DNA of 64,000 nt, from positions 11,379,234-11,443,233 of the forward strand of contig NC_085059.1 in the NCBI RefSeq assembly GCF_963662255.1, written 5' to 3'. Made by a program: the position numbers and the translations under genes. A model generated the notes under the pieces. The model worked only from the letters and a program-made list of their open reading frames with translations, was not told where the DNA came from and searched no databases. Each line of letters begins with the position of its first letter. Positions within the stretch are counted from its first letter, which is position 1. Of this stretch, positions 47,386 through 59,605 are shown one piece after another. Source of the stretch: Cinclus cinclus. Lineage: Eukaryota; Chordata; Aves; Passeriformes; Cinclidae.

Positions 47386-48671
47386 TGCTTCCTTGACCTG
47401 CCCTCCTTGATTATTTCCTGTTTTGTCTTAGTTCAGCAGAATTAAGTTTGTTTTGTCGAGGAAGATGCCACACCAGTAGTCATCCTGTTGGGAATTATGT
47501 CATCCCACGCCAGGCTGAGAAGGCAGCTCAATATCTCTTCCTCACAGCAACACTGAGATGAGAAAGATCTCCATGAGCCACCAGTAAAATGAACAGAGTA
47601 AAAAAATAATAAAAAAATAGCCTACCAAAAAACCAAACAAAACAAACAAATAAACACCCCAAAAAACCCCAAGGAAAAATGCACACACACAAAATGATCC
47701 AAAAAACCAAATACCACCTCAAAAAAACCTTCAAAAAATTGATAGAGACACTAAAAAATATTGCAGAGGAAGGAAAAGCTGTCAGTGGAGGATTCTCTCT
47801 GTTATATGCCAATATTTAGGAAAAGGGACTAGCAAAGAAGGAAAAGTATTTTCAAGAGTTTCTTCAGTCAGGAAGGCAAAGGTTGCAGCAGAAACCATTT
47901 AGGTACTGGCAAAATAGCACTTAAAAAGAGGATGTAGAAAACAACTGTGGGGCTGTTAAACCAGTTCAAGTAAACCCAGAGAGGCAAGAAAGCAACAAAC
48001 AACTGGAAAACAGCTTTAATTGCTGAACTGCCAAATTACAGTGATCTGACAGATTGTACCCATTTGTGCAGCATAGATTTACTGTCAGCATCAGAAAAAA
48101 CTTGGTTAGAGGATATTTTTATCGCAGGTGAAATCAGTGACACACAAGCAGCTAAGAAGAAAAGAAAAAGGTTTCAGAGGAGAATTGTGCACCCATCATC
48201 ATTAACTTTATCGACTTTCAAAAAGCCATTGATAGTCTCAACAAAATAGCCTCCAGAAGATAAAGGCTAAATGTGGATTATCTCAGGAGATAGTGAGAAT
48301 ACCAAACCTTTATGGAGATCCTGACTGGTCTAAGAGACAGCAACTGAAGTCAAGCAAAGCTCTTCCAGCACCTGCATCTCTGTTCATTAGAAAATTACTG
48401 GAAGAAAAAAATTGGCAACCCACAATCCAGCAGCCATCAAGGCAGACTTCTCATTTTCTGCATGCAGGAAGCAAGTGAACGGTAAATGCTGGGTGATATA
48501 AGACAGGTAAAAAGAGGTGGGGGAAAATTCCTTGAAAACAGTACACAATGTGTACAACTGTAAGAATGGCAAACAAATGCAACATAACTGTTCTTCAAAA
48601 GTTAATGGAGAGTGCTGAAAGGTTTAGCTCCTCTTCTAATCTAACAGCAGCAGAAATAAGAGGTGGAATGG
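47386..48671. other. Non-coding DNA with an A-rich tract
   Basis: No gene recognised. 47600-47735 is A-rich low-complexity sequence with AAAC and CACACA units; the 94-codon minus frame across it (47528-47812) is rich in F, W and L for that reason. The rest is unique AT-rich DNA. Confidence 0.5.
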
Positions 48672-48677
48672 GAGAAC

Positions 48678-49298
48678 TGTTGGGGTTTTTTAGTATTTAA
48701 GGTGCAAGACTCGAGGGCAGTCTCCTTGACCAACCTCTAAGGGTTCCCTGATATCAGGGCTAAGGTGGCAAAATGAGGAACGGGTCCACACCACAACTCT
48801 GGAACTAAATACTTTAATAACAATAAAAGAAAATGCAGGACAAGGCCCAAAACATGTGCATACACTCAAAGAGTTAAAGGTTGAAGACAAGGGTGAGGGA
48901 AAGCCCAGGGTATTTACAAGGGACGGTGAGAGGTGGGTCCAGGGTGAGAATCCAATGGGTAAAGGGAAAGGTGGTGCCAGGGAGGAGTAATGTAGGGAAG
49001 GGGCCAGTAAGGTGGGATGGGGGGAACAATGCAGTGAACATAAACCAGTGGGGGTACAAGGATACAAGAACTTTCCAGAACTGGGAGGAGAAAAGGGATA
49101 ACATAACTGGGAATAGGGGCAACCAATAGGAAATAAGGGTTATAAAGCATTACCATGAACAGTTTTTAAAACCTTTGACAACCTTCTTAGGAACTGTTAT
49201 AAACTTAAACAAATGCCCTCCAAGGTCTGGGGCCAAGGGGCAACTCCTCATCAAAAACACTGGTCTGGCTTGGGATGTCAGCCAAGTCAACTCCCACA
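48678..49298 (-). mobile_element. Solo LTR with 6-bp target duplication
   Basis: The plus strand starts TGTTGGGGTTTTTTAG and ends GTCAACTCCCACA, so the ends are TG...CA with an imperfect inverted repeat (TGTTGGGG/CTCCCACA); length 621 bp. The identical hexamer GAGAAC flanks both sides (48672-48677 and 49299-49304). Six-base duplications are typical of class II (ERVK-like) elements. The minus strand carries ATTAAA (complement of 48813-48818) as a plausible poly(A) signal, and a CCAAT-like box (complement of 49120-49128), so the promoter reads leftward. No gag, pol or env is attached, so it is a solo LTR. Opposing frames of 80-125 codons inside it are chance. Confidence 0.82.
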
Positions 49299-49304
49299 GA
49301 GAAC

Positions 49305-50980
49305 AGGTGGAAATATAAAACATTTAGGTAGACAGTGGAATAACAGACTAGGTATCATTAACAATGGACTATTGTACCTTTCTTTTCCATACCAAGTCCT
49401 TAAATAGTGCATATTTTTGCGGGGTAAAAATTATTACTAATGTTGGAAATCCAGAGGGAAGCACAGATCAGAGACTACCAGGACAAATACTCACTTTTTT
49501 TTCCCCCCACTTAAGACAGAAAAAATGCATTTTGAATCAGATTTAGGCCTGATAGACACTGAAATAGTCCCAAAATCATACAGGAAGCCATTACAGAAAG
49601 CACTGGTAAGCAGTGGAAGACACAGACAAGCTTCTGCTTATTATTTTCCTCTCTAGTTCATATGTCTGTGTTGTATTTACCTTCCTTGGAAAATGCAGAT
49701 GCTTTTATAAGGTTTTCTTTTTCTTGACTGTCGCATCTCTAATTCACATGCAGCATATAATTTGCTTTTCTTCAAGTTTCCTCACACCGTCATCATCCCA
49801 GGCCTCTTTCCAGTGTGAATAACAAACAATGTTGATTACCTCGTGCTATTTGTAAATCTGTACCTGAGAATAATTCAAATTACCATGATAATTTATTATT
49901 CCCGGTTAAAATTAAGGTACATTGAGACTGAGAAAGAAATTAAATGCAGCAGCCCCCTCAGGGTATGAAAAACCCACCTGGAAGGCAGATTTATATGTAC
50001 AAGTGAAGAGCTCATATAGTAACAACAATTTTCACACTGCTCTGAAGATGCTTTTGGGGAATACTGGCCTATGACATTATAAAATATCCTATCATTCTGT
50101 AAACATTATTTATACACTTACATAAAGTGCATAGCAAAAATCATTAATATGCCATAAAGAGTTCTTTTGAAGAAATCAATCCTTTCAAAGTATAATTTTA
50201 AAAGTATGTATTTCTGAGAAACATACCAAAGCCCTACATTTCCAAGTACAAAGGACATTATAAAACCTCACATCAATTTTCCAGTTCACAGACCTAAAAA
50301 GCACGATGTGAGTTCCTGTTCAGGAAAGGTGAACCTTCCCAGTTTACCTTGGCTCGTCACCATCAAGAGCATCATTAATTTAAGCAACATGGAGGTTAAT
50401 TTAGTTGTATTGAGCTTTGTTCATGCAATGCATCCTATGGAGCTTCACAGCCTTTCCTCCTAATTTCAGGCCACGGAGGAAGCATCAGTGGAGGGAATTT
50501 GCTGCTGTTGGGTGTGTGGGGATGATCGACAAGGGGTGAGGGCAGTGAGGCAGTGCAAGAGAAACAGGCAGTGACAGTGATGTGGCTGCATGTCAGCCAG
50601 GGCTGAACTTCATTTGTGAGAGAAGTTCATGACAACCTGCTGGTTAAGCTGGACCTTCTCAGACTTCAGTTTCCATTTTCATCATCATAAACTCTCTTAA
50701 ATAATTAAGTAAAATAAACCCCTTCCTTTTCCCTCTCACTCTGTTTTTATGTACGCAGCAGCGATTAGAAAATGTGTCAGATTTTAACCTCATCCCTTTA
50801 TCAAATATTACAGGTCTTATCACTGAGAAGAAAGAATGTGCCAGTATAAAAAACAATATGCTGGGCTATAACAGCTGGACCATATGTCTTAACATTCATC
50901 TCTCTGAGATAACAAAGCTGCCTTAAATTCCATGCCATCCATCTTTTCTTTCACAGGGGTGAAGGAGTTGATCACATTAA
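49305..50980. other. Unique AT-rich non-coding DNA
   Basis: No gene or repeat family recognised. The stretch from about 49840 to 50300 is AT-rich, not repetitive and contains several TAAT cores; it could be regulatory but I cannot show it. Confidence 0.45.
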
Positions 50981-51108
50981 TTCCAGAAGGTCTTTAATGC
51001 CAGGTTGGATGGAGCTTGAAGCAACATGTTCTAGTGGAAGCTTTCCCTTTCCATGGCAGGGGGGTTGAAACAAATCAATCTTCAAGGTCCCTTCCAACCC
51101 AAACCATG
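50981..51108 (+). mobile_element. Short CR1 LINE 3' fragment
   Basis: Diverged sense-orientation CR1 tail: TTTAATGCCAGGTTGGATGG, AGCTTGAAGCAACATGTTCT, CCATGGCAGGGGGGTTGAAA and AAGGTCCCTTCCAACCCAAA, ending at CCATG. The octamer repeat is missing. Confidence 0.85.
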
Positions 51109-52721
51109 AACATGGGGCAACCCACGATGTAGAGCCTGCACAAAATGGCTTTAATACTAATGCCCACACTGGATACCAAATCGAGGACCTGGGTTTGCTA
51201 GGAAAATAACAGCATAGTGCTGCCCATAACCCCCTCTGCAGAAACTTTTAAAAATGCTTTTTTTCAAAGGCTTGTTACAGAGAATATAGCTTGTGCAACA
51301 ATGCGAGATCTGCTGGGAGATTGCCACAGTCTGTCCCTTCTGCATCACACCACAACTCTACCAGCTGGTGCAGGATGCCTTCCCCAACCAAGTACCAGGC
51401 TTTTTAAACCCCAGCCATTTCTGCTTCTTCCTTTGTTGTAGGAATTGCAAGTGAAATAATATACAATTCTTTTGAGATATTTACTTATCCCTCAGGCATG
51501 AAAGTGCTTCAAAGCAACTCCAGCATCTATATCACTAAATTTCTGCTTGTTTTTGAAAATGAAAGCCAAACAGTGTGATACAATGCATAATTATTATAGT
51601 TAGTCTTTCCATTATAATCATGGATTGCTCGTTTACCTCTTGACAAAAATTTTGCAGGTAGAAGTAACTCCAAATATTGATTAAGAGCATACAGCTTTGG
51701 GCATGCCTGCTTCCATTTATCATAATAATGATACTGTGGCTATTTGGGATAGAAGGAAAAAGCAAAAATATAATTAAAGCATCAAAAACTAAAAGTAGCC
51801 AAGAAAGTGAGTGCTTTGGGATGCAATAGGAGACTTCACACGTTTGTTTGCAGTCCAGGGCATAGGCTAAGCACTATTCTGGTGTGGGTTTAGGAATGGT
51901 GGATGATTTTACTGCCACGGCCAAGCCACTCCTGCTGTTCACTCTCCACCCTACCCGCCCCATGGCATTGTGCTCCCATGAAATGAGTGTGTAGTAGCTC
52001 CCACGAGACCACAGTTCTCAAATTGGCATATGAAAATTAACAGCGCTCTTTATTGTGTGGGTGGGGATGGGAGGCAGAGCTGTGTTGCCTGTCAGTGTAT
52101 CAGTATAATTCATTCCAGCACTTGAATGTTTTCAAAACCGGGACTAGGCCAGAGCTTTACAAGCATTTATGTGCCAGATTTCCACTGACTTCCCACCTTT
52201 AAAGCAATGACTCTTGAGAATTATGGAGACTATATCCAAGTGACACATCAGGGCACAGGTTCAAGAGCCTGACTTGCTTTTGATAACTTTAGTCCATAGG
52301 TCTGTAATAAAAAAAAATAAAATGTTACAAGACATGATTATTTGCAGAGCACTATTTTAGAGGAGTTTCTAGACTCTATCCAGCTTTCCATGGTCATGTC
52401 GCCAAGAGAAAAGGATTCTCATTGCACCTTTAGCTGTACATAATACCCTGCATCACCCTCTCACCCAAACCATGACACCCAGGGGTCAGAGCTGCTCCCT
52501 GCTTCTTAAAGCATGAACTACAATCAGTAAAATATCCATGCTGTTTTGATTAATAAGACAAGCATTTAGCCATGACATAGCAAGTGCATTTTTTCAAGTT
52601 TTAGAACATCTCAAGAGTGTAAGTATCACACAAATAAAGAACTTCACAGAAGACCAATAAAATCTAATATATTTTAAAAAAATAAAACAAAATTGTAACA
52701 TATTTAATAAAGTATAGCACT
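51109..52721. other. Unique non-coding DNA
   Basis: No gene or repeat family recognised. Opposed short frames at 51157-51441 show no known motif. Confidence 0.45.
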
Positions 52722-53008
52722 GAACTCTTTGGGTAGGAAGAAACATTAAAGATCATCTAGTCCCAGCCCCACGTCTTGGGCAGGGACACCTTCCACTGGA
52801 CCAGTTTGCTCAGGGCCCTGTTCAACTTGGCCTTGAACACTTCCAGGGAAGGGGAAGGCACAGCTTCTCTGGGCAACCTGTGCCAGGGCCTCACCACCCC
52901 CACAGTCAAGAATTTCTTCTTAACATCTAATAAAAATCTCTCCTCTTTTAATTTTTAAACTATTTCCCACTGTCCTATGCCTAACCTCCTGTGTAAAAAG
53001 TCACTCTC
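52722..53008 (-). mobile_element. CR1 LINE 3' fragment
   Basis: The plus strand reads AACATTAAAGATCATCTAGT, CTTGGGCAGGGACACCTTCC, CTTGGCCTTGAACACTTCCA, GGGCAACCTGTGCCAGGGCC, TCAAGAATTTCTTCTTAACA and TGTAAAAAGTCACTCTC, the reverse complement of a CR1 3' end. The terminal octamers are lost. Confidence 0.9.
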
Positions 53009-55044
53009 TTTTTTATAACCCTTATTTTTAAATACTGAAATACCACAGTGAATACATATTCATCTTTAACCACTTTCCCTAACCCTAACAGTATCCCTTA
53101 CTCAAAATCTCTGCAAGATCAAGGTAAATGGTTTTCTTGTTTCTACTTTCTTGAAGCAAACCTGAGTAATATTTAGAACACTAAATTAGAACACTGTTAG
53201 AAAAATGCCTACATTTCTGAGATGGTTTGACCAATTGCAGTGACATGTCTGTCCAGCTGCATCAAAAGATGTTGTCTTGACATTAATGGAGGTAAGAGAT
53301 TAACATTAGTGAATCTGACAAGTCATGGAACAAAAATGTACATCCAGAAGAGATGAATTTTGAGCAGATGTACCTGGGAAGATAAGTGAAGCAGTTGTAG
53401 TTGGGAGATCAACTACACCCTGCAGAAATCCCAGCAGTCCCACAGCATCAATGCCCGAGTTTTCCGATAATTTACTACGGACCATTTTAAATCTTCTCAC
53501 TTTCACAGATGACAGACCATGCAAATTGTCCATCCAGGGAAATACTTTGCTTGCTGCTATCTTTACCAACAGAAGGAAAAGAGGCTGTAGCTGGATCAGT
53601 ATGGGTCATCGTGTTCGTTGATGTATTAAAACTCTACCCAATTTTTTAACTGTAGACATATAGCTGTGCATACAAAACAACAGCCACCTAGAAATTGTCT
53701 GTGCTAGTGGCCACTCAAACAGCTCTTGGCTTGCATATGTAAGGGATGAAGTCTCTGAAAACACAGTAACCACATGCAATGGATATCAGAATAAGAGACA
53801 CTCTCCATGTGTTCAACGTATCAACATGCTCTTCATCAACACCTCACAGAGTTCTTTTAGAGAACCCTTAAGACTCACAACTTGTTCTTTTCAAAGTCAC
53901 ACAAGCTGAGAAGATAAAACAAGCCCTTTAAAACATCTGCTTGGTAGAAATTAGCCTGGCCTTCTTCTCTAGACAAAATTCCAATTCTGTGTAAGGTAGA
54001 CCAAGAACAGCTGGGGTAACAAGCAGATGAAAGAAAAAGTTTCACTCTATTTCAGCACTTCACCAAGCTCTGCAGGCATCATCTGGGCTGCACTCAGAGT
54101 AAATGACATTTGTAACAAGGATACCCAAAGTAACCACTTATTTAGGAGATAGTGCTGTGTCAAAAGTCCTGGAGAAGCTGGATTCATGCACAGATTGCCT
54201 CAGGTAGGCATTGCACTATATTATACAGCAGAATTGTGAGAGATATTTGCACCAAATAGCATGTCTTCACGCAAGAAGAGAGTTTTGAAGATAGATAGGG
54301 TATATCATTAACAGTGTCTGATTCTTTTGAGCGCAAAATGAGAAGTTAATTGCCTTAATGCCTTTGAAGACTGATAGTTTTGTGCTGACTGTTGTAAATA
54401 ATGATTGCCAGGCAAAAAAACAGGACTTTTAAACAAATCCCAATGAAGAAGTTTGGATCCCAACCTTATGCTCCAGAGTAATTTGGGTAGTTTTGCAAAA
54501 CTTTATTTCAAAATACATTTTACAGGAAGCAACCTGGTTTGGGCGAAAAACACAAAAGTTGGTAGCACAAAGCATATTCATTTTTCTGCTATATATTTAT
54601 TAACAGTTTGGAGGCTGAGTGGGAGAACTAACTGAGGACGCATAGTAACAGTCTTTAAACAAATAAGAATTCAAACAAAACAGATTTTTAAGAGATCATG
54701 GCCTTCAGAAAATGCTGAACACTTTCCTCTGCAAGGGAAAGCAAGGCTCTCAGAGGTGTCACAAACTGGACAACTGAAGCAATCATTCACCTGTGAAATT
54801 TTAGGCTACTATCTCCAATCATACCTTCAAGGATTGGATTCTGGTAATTCACAGTCATGGGAATGAAATGCTTCAGTATGAGACATAAATGAGGGAGATG
54901 AATTATAGACTTCCCTGGTAATGGAAAAATGATCAGCATGTTGATCATATACAGAAAAACTAAACTTGGTCAGCCTCACTGTAATGTAGAACATGTAGCA
55001 GGACACCATAAATTACAGTTCTGCTAAACTCTGCTGTTATATCC
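53009..55044. other. Unique non-coding DNA
   Basis: No gene or repeat family recognised. The 87-codon minus frame at 53306-53569 has no known motif. Confidence 0.45.
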
Positions 55045-55165
55045 CTATAGAGTGGGACTGGTGAACAGAATACTACCCTCATATTCAGAAGACCTGACTT
55101 TGGCTCCTGCCACTGGGTAACTGTGGACAAGTTTCTTGTGCGCTTTGTTTTGTCTGTCAGGAAGA
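55045..55165 (+). mobile_element. MIR-like SINE
   Basis: GGGACTGGTGAACAGAATAC, TCAGAAGACCTGACTTTGG, CTCCTGCCACTGGGTAACTG, TGGACAAGTTTCTTGTG and TTTGTTTTGTCTGTC follow the MIR order: tRNA-like head, GGTTCAAATCC, GGCTCTGCCACTTAC, GCTGTGTGACCTTGGGCAAG, then CTCAGTTTCC and ATCTGT. It is old and diverged. Confidence 0.5.
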
Positions 55166-55224
55166 GTAGGCAAAGGAGAAATGTGAAGTGGTGCACTTCA
55201 ACAGGTCTCTGTAAGCTGAGACCA

Positions 55225-55720
55225 GCACTCACAAAGCCTGGAACACACTTTCTGAATTGCTGACAAACAAAGGCAAAGGATGGGTCTTCGTATGGAGTTC
55301 CAAGAACAACTTAATTTCTCAAAGAGGGTCTAGGGACAAAGACAAGATGGGGTTGAGGGCACAGGATTAAATACAAGGAAGAAGGGGTGGATCTGAGCAT
55401 CAAGGGCCAACGGGAATAGGTGAAAGTGGTGCAGAGGAGGGGCAGCCAACCAGGAGAACCAGTGAGGTAGCAGGGGTGGAGCAATGTGGCAAAACAGAGC
55501 CAATGGGGATCAGGAGAGGGAAGAACATTCTAGGGAAGGTATGTATATGGTAAACGGGCTGAACCAGGGTGAACAGGGGTGACATCAGCTGTAAAAACCA
55601 ACAGAACTTAAGTGATTAACATGTGCCTGCAAAGGCCCGTGGGAAGGAGGCACTTCTCACTATGACCTCAGAAGGGTGTTTCTCCACTCTTGTTCTTGCC
55701 CCTCAAGAGCTGAGGTGTCA
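55225..55720 (-). mobile_element. Probable ERV LTR remnant
   Basis: A G-rich, pyrimidine-poor stretch resembling in composition and order the minus-oriented LTR at 48678-49298. Shared elements include GGTGAAAGTGGTGCAGAGG-type runs, GTGAGGTAGCAGGGG, GAGCAATG and AGCCAATGGGG (a reversed CCAAT-type box). I could not fix TG...CA ends or a target duplication, so the borders are approximate. No retroviral coding sequence is present. Confidence 0.35.
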
Positions 55721-58139
55721 TAGCTCTCTGAGCTTCTACAGAAGTGATGATAGGATTGTATCCCGTTCTTGCACAGGCCAGAATCAGAATCTGCTGTGAT
55801 GTGTACTTGCTATTTTGTAAAATGCAATGTGCTTCTTTTCAGTAGAGTTACTAGGCTAAAACAGCTCCTTCCCACATGTGCAGAGTCTGTTTTTAACAAG
55901 TAAAGACTGCAGTTCCTGTGCACTTAAAACCACAGCCTTTTAGCCATCCTTGGCCAGTTCCCTTCCATTGGCCAGGACTTGTTTTGTACTCCTTGCTGCC
56001 TCCTAAAACGTGAAGGTTTGATCAAAGCAGTACATATTCATCAAGGTCTCTCATGTGAAGAACACACTCTTTGAGCAGTGCTGCCTAAGCAGGGACTTAC
56101 AATTGTGCTGTTGTGCACATCTGAACATCAATAATATATATGGAAAAGAAACTTTTCCATGTGGGCTCTGAGATCTCCTCAGTGCAATTCCAACAGCAGT
56201 GGGAGTCACAGCAGATCTCCTATATTTTATTGTATTTTAACCAGAAAGTGTGAAAATAGCAGCTGAAGTGCAGGGTGGGAAAAGATGGGCTATGCTATCA
56301 GCCATGCATGGGCAGAGGAGGCAGATTTGAGAATAAAAAAGCCTGGGCAGCAATCAGAAGGAGATTGCATGTGGCAGGGGTCAACCTGTCCATTAATGGA
56401 CAGCTAGTAAGACATATAGACATTAAGACATATGAATGTCCATTCATACTGAAATATTCAGTAGAAAGAAGTTTATTTCATAAAGTAAAATATAACATAC
56501 AGTGGTCTAAGACTCAATCAAAAAGAACAAAACTTAGGAAGAACAGACAGAAAGGAAATCTAAATAAAGCTGCTTAAACTGTTACTTAACTGAAAGAAAT
56601 TAGGAAGCTCTTTGAAATCCTTGGAGGACTCAGAAGTTCAGAAGACTTCTAATAAAAGGACTTGGATTTAGAACCTTTGCAGGAAAATAGAAAATTAACA
56701 GCCTCTTCTTCTCTTAAGAAATTAGCATCTACAAAAATCCAGTTGAAATAAATAAATCAAAATATATATCTTCACAGCCAGGTATTTGCACAGTATATAC
56801 ACAGTACAGTAAAACCAGGTCACATTTGAATTTGCACTGCAGGACAATTGATTTTTTATTTTGTTTAAGATTTACTTTTTCATTGATTTCTCGGATATGC
56901 CCAGATACCATTTTGGTCACTTCATCAATAATATTATAACAAAGTGGAAGGAATACCGGAAGGAAATGTAGTTGATCAACGCCTTCTCCTCTGATGTCTT
57001 CTCTACTGCCAAAAGCTTTCCTGGGACAAATCCAGGAATTCAAATTACAGGAATTATTCCTATTTATACTTGGTCTGATCATGATCCTTTATATTCAAAA
57101 ACAAAGCAAGCCACAAAAATCATACCAGTGCTAATTCCTAAACTACCCCTCTCAACCACTGCTAATCAGTTCATTGATTCACTCTCAGGCTACATGACAA
57201 ATTCAGCCTGACAGTCCACAATGGGAGAAAGCCTTTTAGTTAACCAGCTTTGACAGTGGGATGGGAAGCCGCATAGCCGTGTTGGCCAACCATTCAGCTG
57301 TTGTCACTTCAAAGCTTTCCCTCTGGGAAATTTCAATTACCCCTTTCCTCAATGCTTTTCTTTGCAGAGTAGTCTCTAAGATTTTAGAAATAGTTATAAA
57401 TAGGGGAAAGCATAAACTACAGTCTTCTGGAAAATACAGGACAGAGGCAAAGTCCTGTCCCAAATCCTTTTTAACAAGTTGTTTTTGAGAGGTCCTATGT
57501 GACATTACAGGACTGGAAGGTGCCCAAGAGCAGCCCCATTTCACAAGCCTGATTTTCTTTATCAGAAACACTTTGATTGCTCAGATTGAGGCAGGCACCA
57601 GTGAGGGCCAAAGCTGAGAAGTTTGCTAAAGATTTCAAATTCACAGAAAGTTTTCCTCATGTTCAGTTAATGTGTATGCAAATGAAACACCAAAAACTTC
57701 AATTCATTTATGAAGCTCCCCAAAGATATCTGACAGTCTGGAGCTGGCTCTTGTCTAGGGAATGTGGACACTGGTTGTGTCTCTAAAACACTCATGGGTG
57801 CTTGCCATAAAAAGTGTGCAACATGTTCACTCAGTGCCACAGTCACATCAGCAAGAGCCCAACAGACACCACCACACCACACACCACCACAACACACACC
57901 AGAGTACACCTGCAGAGGCACTGTCCCCTCACCACAGCTGCAAAGGGCTCCACTCATCCTTCCATCAGTCTCTTGTTTTTACTCCCTGGGCTGTAAAATT
58001 CTGGCCCTGGCAATGGCAAGTCAAGAGCTGCCAAATTCTTGTAGGTGACCTCCACATGTCCACCCTTTGCAATCCAAGCTGCTCTCTTTGCCTTGTATAG
58101 GACATCAAGGCAGGTTAAGTTACATCTTCCAGGATACAG
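55721..58139. other. Unique non-coding DNA
   Basis: No gene recognised. Frames of 100-117 codons at 56275-56577 (plus), 56729-57082 (minus), 57236-57571 (minus) and 57762-58100 (plus) have no family resemblance or splice context. A short CACCACA-rich patch lies at 57868-57902. Confidence 0.4.
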
Positions 58140-59605
58140 AATTCACAGAATTCACAGAATCACTAGGTTGGAAGAGACCTTCGAGATCATTGAGTCTAGC
58201 TTATGCTGGAGCACCTCAACTAGACTATGGCATCGAGTGCCACATACAGTCTTTTTTTAAACACATCCAGGGATGGTGACTCCACCACCTCCCTGGACAG
58301 ACAATGCCAGTAGTTTATCATTCTTTCCATAGAAGACTTTTTCCTAACTTGCAGCCTATATTACCCTTGGTGCTGCTTAAGACTGTGTCCTCTCATTCTG
58401 TCACTTGCTGCCTGGAGAAGGAGACCAACCCCACCTGACTACAGCCACCTTTCAGGAAGTTGTAGAGAGTGATAAGGTCACCCCTGAGTCTCCTTTTCTC
58501 CAGGCTAAACAACCCCAGCTCCCTCAGTCATTCCTCACAGGACTTGTGTTCCAAACCACTCACCAGCCTTGCTGCCTCCTCTGGAAGAGCTCAAGCATCT
58601 CCACATCCTTCCTAAACTGAGGGGCCCAGAACTGGACGCAGCACTCAAGGTGTGGCCTCACCAGTGCTGAGTACAGGGGAAGAATGACCTCCCTGCTCCT
58701 GCTGGCCACACCATTCCTGATCCAGGCCAGGATACCACTGGCCTTCTTGGCCACCAGGGCACACTGCTGGCTCATGTTCAGTGAGCTGTTCACCAGTGCC
58801 CCCAGATCCCTTTTCTATCTTTCCTTTTCTACTGTCCAGCCACACCGTCCCCAGCCTATAATGTTGCAGAGGGTTATTGTGGCCAAAGTGCAGGACTTAG
58901 AACTTAGACTTAATAAACTTCATCCTGTTGGACTGTGCCCATCCATCCAACCCTTTCAGGTCTCTCTGCAGAGCCCTCCCACCTTCCAACAGATTGACAC
59001 ATGCTCCCAACTTAGTGTCATCTGAAAATTTACTAATGAAAGATTCAATACCCTCATCCATGGCATCAATAAAAATACTGAACAGAGTTGGCCCCAGCAC
59101 AGATCCCTGAGGGACATGACTGGTAACCAGTTACCAGCTGGATACAGCACCGTTCACCACCACTCTCTGAGCCTGGCCATCCTGCCAGCTCTTAACCCAA
59201 CAAAGAGTGCTCCTGTCCAAGCCATGGGTTGCTAGCTTTTCCAGGAGTATGATGTGGGAGACAGTGTCAAAGACCTTGCTGAAGTCCAGGTACATATCCA
59301 CAGCCTTTCCTGCATCTGAGTCACTTGGTCATAAAAGATCAGGTTGGTCAAACATGGCCTACCCCTCCTAAACCAACACTGGCTGGGTCTGATACCCTGG
59401 CTATCCTGTAAGTGCTGAATTGTAAAACTCAGTATAAGCTGTTCCATTACCTTACTAGGTACTGAGGTTAGGCTGATTGGTCTATAATTACTAGGATCCT
59501 CCTTCCCACCCTTTTTGTGAATGGGTGTCACATTGGCCAGCTTCCAGTCAACTGGAACCTCACCAGTGAGCCATAACTGTTGGTAAATGATGGACAGCAG
59601 CTTTT
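58140..59605 (-). mobile_element. CR1 LINE, 1.47 kb, 5'-truncated
   Basis: This is the longest CR1 copy here, on the minus strand. Its 3' end (plus-strand left end) carries the terminal repeat as AATTCACAGAATTCACAGAA, with the TTCTGTGA octamer variant instead of TTCTATGA. That marks a different CR1 subfamily from the tails at 57, 7745 and 34150. Going left to right the plus strand gives the reverse complement of the 3' UTR, the ORF2 C-terminus, the reverse-transcriptase palm with its FxDD motif, the LDFSKxFDTV block, and finally the PIHKKG...NYRPISL block. Similarity fades near 59605, so endonuclease and ORF1 are missing. It cannot move by itself. Confidence 0.95.
58560..59531 (-). pseudogene. 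Broken CR1 ORF2 reverse transcriptase
   Basis: The minus strand encodes remnants of the CR1 ORF2 polyprotein, which in live elements copies RNA into DNA at the nicked target. Recognisable blocks in order are PIHKKGGKEDPSNYRPISLT (from 59528), DFSKVFDTVSH (about 59285), [15 protein letters not shown] (about 59115), FSDDTKLG, holding the two catalytic aspartates (about 59035), and the C-terminal [18 protein letters not shown] (about 58765) and [11 protein letters not shown] segments. It is broken by a frameshift near 59315 between the first two blocks, an in-frame TAA at 59131-59133 just before VPQGS, and a stop after MKFIKSKF near 58895. The start is absent. It is a dead remnant. Confidence 0.93.

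Noticed and set aside
48690..49156. Overlapping proline- and serine-rich minus frames and an opposite plus frame
   Set aside because: They lie within the solo LTR at 48678-49298. Skewed G-rich composition removes stops.
56275..57571. Cluster of 79-117-codon frames considered as a possible gene
   Set aside because: They overlap on both strands with no shared family, no clear splice sites and no known domain. They are consistent with chance.
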